Assembly: GCA_020628175.1 (NCBI GenBank)
Contig: JAHDFK010000008.1
Coordinates: forward strand, 1 to 64,000
Direction: 5' to 3'
From: Wenyingzhuangia sp.
GTDB lineage: Bacteria; Bacteroidota; Bacteroidia; Flavobacteriales; Flavobacteriaceae
Length of the DNA stretch: 64,000 nt
This document shows positions 18,007-26,768 of this stretch, piece after piece (the stretch's first letter is position 1; each line of letters begins with the position of its first letter). The notes beneath the pieces are model-generated. The model was given only the letters and a program-made list of their open reading frames with translations, was not told where the DNA came from and ran no database searches. The position numbers and the translations under genes were made by a program.

Positions 18007-19134
18007 ATGAATAGAAAGGAAAAAGAAGAGTTAATTGATTGTGTTTTAAAAAGTAATACATTTAAAAATGCTCCAACAAGTATTGCGTTATTACAATTTT
18101 TGGCTAAAGCAACCTTCGAAGAGGTAGATTTAAAAGAAACAACAATTGGGTTAGAGTTTTTTGGATTAAAAGATCCGGGAACACGCGTTCGTGTAAATGT
18201 CTTTAATCTTAGAAAAAAAATAACAAAATATTATGAAGAAGAAGGTTGTAATGATGTAAAAAGAATTAAAATAATTAAAGGACAATATGCTGTTTCGTTT
18301 TATAGACTTCCGAATGTTAAATTACAGACAAGGTATTCTATATTTAAAAAATTAACATTAGCGCATTACTTAATAGCGTTGTTTGTTTTTGTAGGATGTA
18401 TTTTATTCTGGCCTCAAAAAAATCCTGTATTGTGGAATTCTTTTTTTACAAATGGTAAAGAAACAAACTTAGTAGTTGGCGATGTGTTTGGAATGATTGG
18501 AAAAACAGTTACAGGAAATACAGGCTGGACACGAGATTATTCAATCAATAACCTAAAAGATTTTTATGCGTTTCTTGAGGAAAACCCTAAATTAAAAGAT
18601 TCTATACATCCTCCTCCATATGTTTATGTCAATCAAATGGCTGTAACAGGAGCTGTTTCACTGTCTAACTTTTTTGCGAAGTACGATAAGAAATTAGGGA
18701 TAAGGTTTACGAGTAAAACATCGATAGATGAAATTAAAGAAAACAACACAATTTATATTGGACCTGTTAAGAATAAAAATGTATTTATAAATCTATTCAA
18801 TCAATCCAATCCTTATTTTACGTTAAAAGATAGTGTGTTAACTTTTAGAAATCACCCACATTTAAACGATACGGTTTATAAATTTCCTTATAGAGTTTAC
18901 AAAAAAGAACTGGCCATAGTTGCAAAATTACATGGCTATAATAATTCAGAACAGTTGTTGTTTTTTTCAAATCACGATATAGGTATAAATGCTTGTGTAA
19001 AGCTTTTTACGGATACGAATGCATTGAAAAAAATGAGTGATAATTCCTCTTATTTTGTAGCTGTTTATGAAGTAGAAGGAGAGCAAAGAACAGATATTAG
19101 CATAAAGAAAATTAGCAAAATAGCATTTGATTAA
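18007..19134 (+). CDS. Membrane-anchored winged-helix-like regulator with extracytoplasmic domain
   Basis: A 375-residue protein in three parts. Residues 1-100 resemble the N-terminal domain seen in many Acidobacteria and Planctomycetes signalling proteins (pattern TFKNAP.. LLQFL .. KETTIGLEFFG .. RVRVNVFNLRKKI .. YYEEEG .. IKGQYAVSF), which ends like an OmpR/CadC-type winged helix. Residues 116-136 form one membrane segment. Residues 140-375 would lie outside the cytoplasm and match nothing I recognise. This is a CadC/ToxR-like layout: DNA binding inside, sensing outside. It is divergent from the GH117-GH2 pair over 138 bp and is the obvious candidate to control it. DNA binding is inferred. 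Confidence 0.7.
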   Translation: MNRKEKEELIDCVLKSNTFKNAPTSIALLQFLAKATFEEVDLKETTIGLEFFGLKDPGTRVRVNVFNLRKKITKYYEEEGCNDVKRIKIIKGQYAVSFYRLPNVKLQTRYSIFKKLTLAHYLIALFVFVGCILFWPQKNPVLWNSFFTNGKETNLVVGDVFGMIGKTVTGNTGWTRDYSINNLKDFYAFLEENPKLKDSIHPPPYVYVNQMAVTGAVSLSNFFAKYDKKLGIRFTSKTSIDEIKENNTIYIGPVKNKNVFINLFNQSNPYFTLKDSVLTFRNHPHLNDTVYKFPYRVYKKELAIVAKLHGYNNSEQLLFFSNHDIGINACVKLFTDTNALKKMSDNSSYFVAVYEVEGEQRTDISIKKISKIAFD

Positions 19135-19141
19135 CGTAAAA

Positions 19142-19176
19142 AAAAATCCTTTTACAATTACTGCAAAAGGATTTTT
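19142..19176. terminator. Bidirectional terminator (regulator / serB)
   Basis: Arms AAAAATCCTTTT and AAAAGGATTTTT around an 11-nt loop, between two convergent genes. Confidence 0.75.
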
Positions 19177-19197
19177 AAATATTTTAAAATATTGATT

Positions 19198-20427
19198 TTA
19201 CATCAAATCAATATGTCTGTCGTGGTATCCTAGTAAATATAAAACACCGTCTAAACCTAAGCTCGAAATAGAACTTTCTGCACTTTCTTTTACTTTTGGT
19301 TTTGCATGAAAAGCAATACCTAAACCAGCTAAATTTAGCATTGGTAAATCGTTAGCCCCATCTCCAACAGCAATAGTTTGGTTGATATGAATCCCTTCTT
19401 TTTCGGCAATAGCTTTTAGGTATTCCGCTTTTTTATTACCATCTACAATTTCTCCTAAATAGTTACCTGTTAAGGCTCCGTCTTTAATTTCTAATTGATT
19501 GGCGTGTACGTAATCAATCCCTAATTCTTTTTGTAAATAGTGTGCAAAATATGTAAATCCACCCGATAAAATAGCTGTTTTAAAGCCGTAGTATTTTAGA
19601 GCTTTAAACAAACGATGCGCTCCTTTTGTAATAGGTAGGTTTTTAGCCACGTCTTGTAAAACGTCTTCACTTAAACCTTCTAACATTGCCATACGCTTTT
19701 TAAAGCTTGTGTTAAAGTCTATTTCTCCTCGCATAGCCGATTCTGTAATAGCAGAAACCTCTTCACCAACACCAGCTAATTCAGCTAGTTTGTCAATCAC
19801 TTCAGCCTGTATTAAAGTAGAGTCCATGTCAAAACAAACCAAGCGTCTGTTTCTTCTGTAAATATTGTCTTCTTGAAACGATAAATCAACATTTAAATCT
19901 CTAGAAATGTCCATAAATTTAGAAGTCATTTCTTCTTTATTACGAACTTCACCTCTTACAGATAATTGTATACATGAACGAGATTGCTCGTCAGTTTCTA
20001 TTAAAGATGTTCTTCCTGTTAAACGCTTGATAGCATCGATATTTAAATCTTCTTCTGCCATCACTTTGGTAACAGCAGCTACTTGTTCTGCAGCTAATTT
20101 TTCACCTAAAATTGTAACAATGTATCTAGGTTTTCCTTGTGCTCCAACCCAATTCTGATAATCTTCTATAGATATAGGTATAAACTTAACTTTAATGTCT
20201 AGTTCGTATGCTTTAAATAATAAATCTTTTAAAACAGGAGCAGAATCATCGCCAGCAGCAACTTCAAACAAAATACCTAAAGATAATGTGTCGTGAATAT
20301 CTGCCTGACCAATATCTAATATATTTGCATTGTATTGTGCTAAAACAGATGTAAGACCAGAGGTTACCCCAGGTTTGTCTTGTCCTGAAACTTTTAATAA
20401 GATGACTTCTTTTTGTGCATTTGCCAT
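19198..20427 (-). CDS. serB: Phosphoserine phosphatase with N-terminal ACT domains
   Basis: Catalyses the last step of serine synthesis, dephosphorylating O-phosphoserine. The 409-residue protein has two ACT-like regions (about 1-75 and 100-180), which commonly bind serine as a feedback ligand. The HAD domain follows: motif I CFDMDSTLIQAEVID, motif II AILSGGF and motif IV GDGANDLPMLNLAGLG. It is single and convergent with the regulator gene. The product feeds glyA, also in this window. Confidence 0.95.
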   Translation of the reverse strand: MANAQKEVILLKVSGQDKPGVTSGLTSVLAQYNANILDIGQADIHDTLSLGILFEVAAGDDSAPVLKDLLFKAYELDIKVKFIPISIEDYQNWVGAQGKPRYIVTILGEKLAAEQVAAVTKVMAEEDLNIDAIKRLTGRTSLIETDEQSRSCIQLSVRGEVRNKEEMTSKFMDISRDLNVDLSFQEDNIYRRNRRLVCFDMDSTLIQAEVIDKLAELAGVGEEVSAITESAMRGEIDFNTSFKKRMAMLEGLSEDVLQDVAKNLPITKGAHRLFKALKYYGFKTAILSGGFTYFAHYLQKELGIDYVHANQLEIKDGALTGNYLGEIVDGNKKAEYLKAIAEKEGIHINQTIAVGDGANDLPMLNLAGLGIAFHAKPKVKESAESSISSLGLDGVLYLLGYHDRHIDLM

Positions 20428-20603
20428 ATTGAAGTAGAATTTATTTTAAAAATGTAAAAGTCGCTAATCTATTGTTTAAAAAAAAGAATTCAATGGGGTT
20501 TTTTAAGCCGATTGTAAATTGGTTTTCAACAACGTAATTTGAAATAAATATTTACGACTTACTAACTTTACTACCTTTAACAAGATGAAATAATAAACTA
20601 TAT

Positions 20604-20981
20604 ATGAATAAAAAAATATTGATTGTTTTTGCGGTTTTACTAACTTTTGGAACCTATGCAATATGCCAAAACAAGGAAGATGATATTACTTACGAGGAAT
20701 TGTTGTTTTTTTTAGAAGATGAAACTATTCAGTTAGTAGATGTTAGAACTACCAAAGAATATAAAGAAGGATATATAGGAAATGCAATACATTGTAATGT
20801 AATGAATTCTGATGCTTTTTTACAGCAAATAGAAACATTAGATAAAGAGAAAACTACGGTTCTGTATTGTAAATCTGGGGTTAGAAGTACTTGGGCATAT
20901 AAAAAAATGAAGAAAGCAGGATTTACGAATGTAAAAGATTTTAAAGGAGGATATAAAGAATGGCTAAAGCACAAGAAATAA
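20604..20981 (+). CDS. Exported rhodanese-like protein
   Basis: A 125-residue single rhodanese domain behind a signal peptide (about residues 1-21), so it acts in the periplasm. The active-site loop CKSGVR with Cys89 is intact, as are the CH2A-type DVRTTKEYKEGYI segment and the C-terminal FKGGYKEWL. Such proteins carry a persulfide on the cysteine and transfer sulfur to acceptors such as cyanide or thiols. Its last 22 nt overlap the start of a TPMT-family methyltransferase gene, so the two are translationally coupled. Confidence 0.88.
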   Translation: MNKKILIVFAVLLTFGTYAICQNKEDDITYEELLFFLEDETIQLVDVRTTKEYKEGYIGNAIHCNVMNSDAFLQQIETLDKEKTTVLYCKSGVRSTWAYKKMKKAGFTNVKDFKGGYKEWLKHKK

Positions 20982-21562
20982 TAAACTTAGACGCAAATTT
21001 TTGGAACAATAGGTATTTAGAAGGATCTCATCGATGGGATTTAGGAGCAGTGTCTCCGCCTTTAAAAAGTTTAGCAGATAGCTTAACAGATAAAAATATT
21101 AAAATTTTAATACCTGGAGGAGGGAACTCACATGAGGCTGAATATTTATTTTCTAAAGGTTTTAAAAATGTATACGTGGTAGATTTGGCAGAGGAACCGT
21201 TAAAGAATATAAAAAATAGAATTCCAGCCTATCCAGATCAGCAATTAATTCATGGAAATTTTTTTGATGTGAATTTAACTTTTGATTTGGTGATTGAACA
21301 AACATTTTTTTGTGCCATAGCTCCAAGCTTACGTGAAAAATATGTGTTAAAAATGCACGAAATATTAAAACCAGGCGGTTTTGTAAAAGGAGTAATGTTT
21401 GACGCTGTTTTGAATACAGAGCATCCACCTTTTGGGGGTAATGTACAAGAATATACAGCTCTTTTTTCAGATTTGTTTTACGTTCATAAAATGGAGTCGT
21501 GTTATAATTCTCATGAGACTAGAAAAGGGAGAGAGTTGTTTGTAGCTTTCGAAAAAAAGTAA
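20960..21562 (+). CDS. TPMT-family SAM-dependent methyltransferase
   Basis: A 200-residue class I methyltransferase of the thiopurine S-methyltransferase family. The SAM-binding motif is ILIPGGGNSHEAEYL, preceded by FWNNRYLEGSHRWDLG, which is typical of TPMT and related thiol or thiocyanate methyltransferases. FDLVIEQTFFCAI and LKPGG are the later motifs. It is cytoplasmic. The start at 20960 overlaps the rhodanese gene and has AAAGGAGG nine bases upstream, but those bases encode the rhodanese KGG, so the resemblance to a ribosome-binding site may be incidental. The natural acceptor is unknown; a sulfur or halide nucleophile is likely. Confidence 0.85.
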   Translation: MAKAQEIINLDANFWNNRYLEGSHRWDLGAVSPPLKSLADSLTDKNIKILIPGGGNSHEAEYLFSKGFKNVYVVDLAEEPLKNIKNRIPAYPDQQLIHGNFFDVNLTFDLVIEQTFFCAIAPSLREKYVLKMHEILKPGGFVKGVMFDAVLNTEHPPFGGNVQEYTALFSDLFYVHKMESCYNSHETRKGRELFVAFEKK

Positions 21563-21580
21563 AATAGAAGACTTTATAAA

Positions 21581-21613
21581 AAAAGCATCTTTACAATTTG
21601 TAACGATGCTTTT
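21581..21613. terminator. Bidirectional terminator
   Basis: Arms AAAAGCATC and GATGCTTTT between the methyltransferase gene and the convergent lipoprotein gene. The stem is 9 bp. Confidence 0.6.
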
Positions 21614-21632
21614 CAAAATATAAAATAATGTT

Positions 21633-22592
21633 CTATTTTATTATTGTAAAAGGTTCAATTTGTTTTACATCCGCTTTTTGTATTCTAGCAAAACGTTCGT
21701 TTATATTGTCTTTAATAATCCATGTATGATGCGTCTTCGCTTTCATTTTTTGATTCTTTTTGCTAATACCATACCAATCAAATACAGCAATAGCTTTAAA
21801 TGTAGTTTGGTCTATTTGGGTAACTTCTAGTTTTTCTACATGATGACTACTTTGAGTTAATTGTTTAGGGGCTCCATTTAACCAAGCGTTTAACTTTTCT
21901 ATAGAATTTATTTGCGAAGTTGTAGAAAAATTAAGTTTAAAATCGTTGGTAAGTAATTCTTTAAAAGGTTCTACATTACCATCAAGTTGTTCTACGTTGG
22001 CAAGCCAATAATACACTAGAGAGCTTGCTCTGTTTTTTGCATAAGAATCTTTAAAAGTATCATTTGCTTTTCCTGTAGGCTTAATGTTTACTTTTGCAAT
22101 TTTAGGAAGTTTTTCATTTTCGTTGCTTTCAAAATCTACAATATAATCAATAGCGTAATTAGCAGTATCTCCGTTAGGTTGTATGTTGTTGTATACAATG
22201 GCAGCTGTAAGTTGAGTATGTCCATCTTCTGTCGTTACTACATTTGCATTTTGTACATGATGCGCATTTTTCCATCCTTTATAAACTGTCAATCTAGGAG
22301 GGTAGTTGTTTTTTCCTTTCATAGAACCTCTTGCAGTTTCTATTAAAATGCTATCTGCAAGCATTTCCATTTGATTTTGAATTCGAGCTAAACTCATTTC
22401 TCTTTCATATAGCTGATACCAGCGATAGAATTGAGTTTTAGCGAAATGACTATTCATTGTTTTTTCAGCCTTAAAAACAGGTGTTGTAGAAATGTTTTGA
22501 GGAACTTCTGTTTTGGTATTTTCTTTGTCTGATTTACATGAGATTGTTAAAAATAACAAGCAAGAAAATCCAACTTTAATGTGTTTAAGCAT
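21633..22592 (-). CDS. Lipoprotein with two NTF2/SnoaL-like regions
   Basis: A 319-residue lipoprotein (lipobox LTISC, Cys19). Two stretches, about 50-175 and 180-315, each look like NTF2-like cone folds: a helix containing W followed by curved strands (YRWYQLYEREMS... and VYYWLANVEQLDG...). No catalytic motif is recognisable. It is the last gene of a six-gene minus-strand run starting at 27788 and lies 21 nt from the DUF389 gene. Confidence 0.7.
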   Translation of the reverse strand: MLKHIKVGFSCLLFLTISCKSDKENTKTEVPQNISTTPVFKAEKTMNSHFAKTQFYRWYQLYEREMSLARIQNQMEMLADSILIETARGSMKGKNNYPPRLTVYKGWKNAHHVQNANVVTTEDGHTQLTAAIVYNNIQPNGDTANYAIDYIVDFESNENEKLPKIAKVNIKPTGKANDTFKDSYAKNRASSLVYYWLANVEQLDGNVEPFKELLTNDFKLNFSTTSQINSIEKLNAWLNGAPKQLTQSSHHVEKLEVTQIDQTTFKAIAVFDWYGISKKNQKMKAKTHHTWIIKDNINERFARIQKADVKQIEPFTIIK

Positions 22593-22613
22593 AATTTTTT
22601 TTAAGAGACTAGT

Positions 22614-24038
22614 TTAGTCTACAATATGTAATTCTATAGTATTATTACTAAGTCTGGTTTGTAGCCATTCTTTTAACTGTTCTGTTTGTTTGTTTACAGG
22701 TATCGAATCGTTCCATTTGGCTTCAAAAACTACCAAAGTATCTACCGAATTAAAATTAGTTTCTAGTTTGGTTGCATAACTTAACTTATCTAGATTGTTG
22801 TAAATTATTTTAGCTTCTTTGCTTAACTGTAGAAAAGGAATTTGTCTTTTTTGGAATTTTTTTAACTGTCGATCTTTCTCTATAATCATTGCATTTTTTT
22901 GCTGTAAAAGTTCATCTTTACTTGCAATTAGGCTCTGGTTTTTTACGTATGAATTTTTAATTGTATTAATCTCATCTTGAAGTAAAGATGATTTATTGTC
23001 TTGGTGTATTATTAGCGATGAATTAGGAATACCAAATTCAGCCATTTTGTTAGACCATATTGTTTTTTGTTCATCGTTAATGTTGCTTCCCAATACCACA
23101 ATCTCTATAAAACGGTCATTATAATCTACTTTTGTACTAATAATTCCGGCTCCTGTTTTTTTATGCAATTCGGCAATAAAATGTTCGGCATTTAGGTTGT
23201 ATTGGTTTTTTTGGAATAGTTTGTAAAATTGAAACACACTAAAACCTATAATTAAAGCAGCAACAGCCCCTGCCATTTGAGAAATTCTTTTTCTTTTCGC
23301 TTGCTGTATGTATTTAACCATTGGAAAACGCAATATTTTAACCACCATAAAAGTAGCAAGTGCAATAAAAATAGCATTAATCACAAATAAAAATAAGGCT
23401 CCAAAAAAGTATTCTAAATTCCATGTAGCCAAACCAAACCCTGCGGTACATAATGGTGGCATTAAAGCGGTAGCAATTGCAATACCAGCTAAAGTATTGG
23501 TCATTTCAGAGCGTCTACTCAAGGCAATAATCAAGGCCAATCCACCTGCAAGTGCTATCAATACATCTCTTACATCGGGGGCTGTTCGGGCTATAATCTC
23601 AGGAGTTTCTTCTTGAAATAGTGGAATACTAAAAAATAAAAAAGAAGTACCAATACTAATAATAACCATCACCCCAAGGTTCACTAACGATCTTTTTAGC
23701 GTATCAATATCGTTAATACCAATAGAGAGTCCTAATCCTAAAATAGGTCCCATTAAAGGAGATACAAGCATGGCTCCAATTACAACGGCAGTAGAACTAA
23801 CATTTAAACCAATAGAGGCTATAAATATAGAGAATATAAGTACCCAAGCATTGTGGCTTCTAACGGGAATTCCTGCTTTTATTTTTGTAATGGTTAGTTC
23901 CTTATCGGTATCTTCAGCAATATTTAAAAGATCGGTAATAAAGGTTTTGATAGAATCAAAGAAGCCTTTAAATTCTTTTTTTACTTCTTCTTTTTTGTGT
24001 TCTAGGTTTTGGTCTGTTTCGTTTTCAGGCGTTTTCAT
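22614..24038 (-). CDS. DUF389 / TIGR00341 family membrane protein
   Basis: A 474-residue inner-membrane protein. Residues about 60-265 hold six or more hydrophobic helices with the family's conserved AVVIGAMLVSPLMGPILGLG and IATALMPPLCTAGFGL. The C-terminal 200 residues are soluble and include a predicted coiled coil (about 360-400). The family has no established function; transport or signalling is often suggested. It lies 7 nt downstream of the SprT-like gene. Confidence 0.88.
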   Translation of the reverse strand: MKTPENETDQNLEHKKEEVKKEFKGFFDSIKTFITDLLNIAEDTDKELTITKIKAGIPVRSHNAWVLIFSIFIASIGLNVSSTAVVIGAMLVSPLMGPILGLGLSIGINDIDTLKRSLVNLGVMVIISIGTSFLFFSIPLFQEETPEIIARTAPDVRDVLIALAGGLALIIALSRRSEMTNTLAGIAIATALMPPLCTAGFGLATWNLEYFFGALFLFVINAIFIALATFMVVKILRFPMVKYIQQAKRKRISQMAGAVAALIIGFSVFQFYKLFQKNQYNLNAEHFIAELHKKTGAGIISTKVDYNDRFIEIVVLGSNINDEQKTIWSNKMAEFGIPNSSLIIHQDNKSSLLQDEINTIKNSYVKNQSLIASKDELLQQKNAMIIEKDRQLKKFQKRQIPFLQLSKEAKIIYNNLDKLSYATKLETNFNSVDTLVVFEAKWNDSIPVNKQTEQLKEWLQTRLSNNTIELHIVD

Positions 24039-24045
24039 AGTAGTT

Positions 24046-24630
24046 TTATATTACTTTTACGGGCGCACTTCCTTTTACTAAATATGTCTTTTTAGTGCTA
24101 ATTTCCATGCATTCGTATCGAGTCCTTCTTTTGTTTAGTAGTTTAAAAGTTCTGTTTTCTAATTTAAATAGTTGATTGGGCTTTAAATCAAATATAAAAC
24201 AATTTTGATTAGGATTGTTTATATTTTGTAAGGCTACTGATAACTGAGGGTCCGAATCGATAGTTGCTTTAGGATTTCTAAAATGCTTTGCTAATAGTTT
24301 TAGCAAGTCGTCATTAAAGATTTGAGGGTTTAAAAAAGGGAGCATGTTTTTTTGAAAACACTGTTTCCATTCTTTACCGTGCGGTTTCGCTTTTGGGTAG
24401 GCTATATGCGTATGTAAATGCGCAATTTCGTGTACAAGTGTAATTAAAAATTGCTCTTTTGTTAAATTGTTGTTTATGGTAATTGTACAAAGCGGCGTTG
24501 TAGCTCTAAAATCGCCTCGTTTGGTTTTGCGTTCATTTTTTATAATTAGCCTAAAAGGATGCTTTGTTAATAGCTCAGCCATATCATTTAAAGCAGCTTC
24601 GGGCAAGTAAGAACGTAATTTCTCAATCAT
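24046..24630 (-). CDS. SprT-like zinc metalloprotease
   Basis: A 194-residue protein with the zincin motif HEIAH (67-71) in LVHEIAHLHTH and an upstream core typical of SprT-like domains (TIT....FLITLVHE). Eukaryotic relatives (SPRTN) degrade DNA-protein crosslinks; bacterial roles are not established. No C-terminal zinc-ribbon cysteines are seen. It is 3 nt downstream of the SDR gene. Confidence 0.85.
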   Translation of the reverse strand: MIEKLRSYLPEAALNDMAELLTKHPFRLIIKNERKTKRGDFRATTPLCTITINNNLTKEQFLITLVHEIAHLHTHIAYPKAKPHGKEWKQCFQKNMLPFLNPQIFNDDLLKLLAKHFRNPKATIDSDPQLSVALQNINNPNQNCFIFDLKPNQLFKLENRTFKLLNKRRTRYECMEISTKKTYLVKGSAPVKVI

Positions 24631-24633
24631 ATA

Positions 24634-25317
24634 TTAAGGAGTTGTACTCGATACTTCTAGAACTTTTCCGTTGTAGAACTTGTGTCCTGTTAAGGTGAAA
24701 TTATAAATGTATTCGGCCATTTCGTTTGGTTTTACTGGGGCTTCGTAACCCGGAAATGCTTCTTCTAACATTTCGGTTTGCACAGCGCCTAAAGCCAATA
24801 CATTAAAGGCTATTTTTTTATTTTTATATTCCTCAGCAAGTAATTCAGATAAAGTGATAACAGCTCCTTTAGAAGAACTGTAAGCAGCTAAACCAGGAAA
24901 CTTTAAACTTCCTTGAATTCCACCCATACTGCTTATGGTTACCACATGGCTATTAGGTGTTAAAAACGGAATAATTTTTTGAGTTAACAAGGCAACAGAG
25001 AATACATTTACTTGGTAAACCTCTGCAAAATCTTGTTGCGATATTTGTTCGAAAGGTTTGTTTACCAATTTTCCTGCATTGTGTATCAATCCTGTAACTT
25101 GAATGTTATTTTGTGTCAAATATTCTTCAATAGTAGTTAACTCATCTTCTTTACAAATATCTACACCAAAGGTGGTAATGTTTGGATGCTTTACAGCATC
25201 TAACGTTGCTGTATTTCTAGATATAGCTAATACATTGTATTTGTTTTGCGCAAATAATTGGGCTAATTCAAACCCTATACCTCTGCTTGTACCTGTAATA
25301 ATAATAGTTTTATTCAT
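24634..25317 (-). CDS. Short-chain dehydrogenase/reductase
   Basis: A 227-residue NAD(P)H-dependent oxidoreductase with the cofactor motif TGTSRGIG (8-15), the NAG motif in IHNAGKL, and the catalytic Ser-Tyr-Lys set (ISSMGG followed by YSSSKG). It lacks the long substrate loop of many SDRs. The substrate is unknown. Its first 8 nt overlap the end of the lipoprotein gene upstream, so it is translationally coupled. Confidence 0.9.
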   Translation of the reverse strand: MNKTIIITGTSRGIGFELAQLFAQNKYNVLAISRNTATLDAVKHPNITTFGVDICKEDELTTIEEYLTQNNIQVTGLIHNAGKLVNKPFEQISQQDFAEVYQVNVFSVALLTQKIIPFLTPNSHVVTISSMGGIQGSLKFPGLAAYSSSKGAVITLSELLAEEYKNKKIAFNVLALGAVQTEMLEEAFPGYEAPVKPNEMAEYIYNFTLTGHKFYNGKVLEVSSTTP

Positions 25318-26764
25318 TTGTAGCTTCTTCTTCGGGTTCTAAAGTTTCAAAGTCAATATGTTGGTAAGCTCCAATGTCAGGAGTATTTGTTCTATCTGTT
25401 CCTATAATATCTTTAGAAAACAGGCTTGCTGAGGTTTTGTCCGCCTTGTTTATACCTTCGTTTTCTAAGCCAATTCTTAAATCATTAGTGCTAGTATCTC
25501 TAAAATCGTAGGTTTTGTTAAATAGAGAGTTGGTGTAAAATTCATTATTTTCGGTATTCAAAAAATCTTCTCCTTTTTTTAAATCGATGAGGCAATTCTT
25601 AAAATTGAAATTAAAGATTTCATTAGTTTCACTTTTATCGAAAGATATTTCGTTTTGTCGTGTTCCAGAAATAATAGAATTGCTAAAATTAGCCTCGACT
25701 AACGGAATGTCTATTTCTACCCCTTCGCTATCTATGTAATAGTTTGCTAAAGTAACATTGTTATTGCTTCGAATACTCTTGTTCCAGTAATTCGCAAAAG
25801 TACAGTGGTTAAAATTGTAGGTACCTCCTTGTAAAAATAGTCCAGATTTACGCGCTTGTCCAATAACAAGATTGGATGCATTTAGGTTTGCATTTTGTGT
25901 GTAGATACCATATGCTGCAGCATTGTAAATTTCGCTGTTATTTAAGGTTGTGGTGTTTGCATTGTCTACTATTTTAAGACCCACGGTTGGATTTAAAATT
26001 TTTAAATAATCAGCAGTAATGGTCGCATTTTTTTCAACAGAAATTCCTTGCCATTGTCCAGGGATTTGATCGAAATTATACGACAATTGATCTCCTCTAA
26101 AAACAATAGAATCGTTTAAGGTTCCTTCTACTTTTAAAGAAGCGTCTTCTGCTACTGTTAGCGATGAGTTTTCGCTAAAGAACACTGTACTACCAGCTTC
26201 TATGGTTAAATTGTTTTCTTTCGAAACAACTGCGTTTCCGTAGATAACATAAGGTTTTTCGTTGGTAAACGTTTTTTGTTTTATAATAATGTCTTCCTCT
26301 GTATCAGAAAATATAAAATGCGCGTCTTTTACTAAAGTAATTAAATTTACATGTTGTTTTGTTCCGTTAGGGTCAAAGAGTAATTTGTCTTCATAAAGCA
26401 TTTCATCATTACTGTCTTCAGCAGCGATCGTCGCTTCTACAAATACAAAAAGACTGTCTTTTTTTAAGAGTAAAACATCTTCAAACTCACTACCTACAAT
26501 TCCATCAATATTAATTCGATATTTTGAGTTGCTTCTTTCCAATTCTATTTTAGGAATTGTAATATCGTTATTACTTTTATTGTACACCTTTAGTAGGTGT
26601 GTGGTAGTGCTTAGGTCGTTAAAAACAGTATCTAGCACTAGTGTATCTTTAGAAAAAGTTAAGTTTCCATTACTAGTGGTTGTACTAAAGTCCTTTCTGC
26701 AAGAAAACTGACTGATGATTAAAATTAGTGTTGCTGTTTTTAACAGTGTTTTTAATAATTTCAT
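25310..26764 (-). CDS. Lipoprotein with right-handed beta-helix repeats
   Basis: A 484-residue lipoprotein (lipobox FSC, Cys22). An N-terminal beta domain (about 30-140) is followed by repeated segments such as LTIEAGSTVFF, LNNSEIYNAAAYGIY and LNASNLVIGQARKSGLFLQGG, typical of parallel beta-helices found in polysaccharide-binding and surface proteins. There is no catalytic signature for a lyase. It ends in an acidic tail (EPEEEATNE). It is 4 nt after the glutamine cyclotransferase gene. Confidence 0.8.
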   Translation of the reverse strand: MKLLKTLLKTATLILIISQFSCRKDFSTTTSNGNLTFSKDTLVLDTVFNDLSTTTHLLKVYNKSNNDITIPKIELERSNSKYRINIDGIVGSEFEDVLLLKKDSLFVFVEATIAAEDSNDEMLYEDKLLFDPNGTKQHVNLITLVKDAHFIFSDTEEDIIIKQKTFTNEKPYVIYGNAVVSKENNLTIEAGSTVFFSENSSLTVAEDASLKVEGTLNDSIVFRGDQLSYNFDQIPGQWQGISVEKNATITADYLKILNPTVGLKIVDNANTTTLNNSEIYNAAAYGIYTQNANLNASNLVIGQARKSGLFLQGGTYNFNHCTFANYWNKSIRSNNNVTLANYYIDSEGVEIDIPLVEANFSNSIISGTRQNEISFDKSETNEIFNFNFKNCLIDLKKGEDFLNTENNEFYTNSLFNKTYDFRDTSTNDLRIGLENEGINKADKTSASLFSKDIIGTDRTNTPDIGAYQHIDFETLEPEEEATNE

Positions 26765-26768
26765 AAGG

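Noticed and set aside
18007..19134. Idea that the regulator is an anti-sigma factor of a FecI/FecR system
   Set aside because: No sigma gene is adjacent and the N-terminal domain ends with a winged-helix-like pattern, not an anti-sigma fold.
20943..20950. AAAGGAGG resembling a strong Shine-Dalgarno site before the TPMT-like gene
   Set aside because: These bases encode the conserved KGG of the overlapping rhodanese, and this phylum rarely uses such sites. The match is probably incidental.
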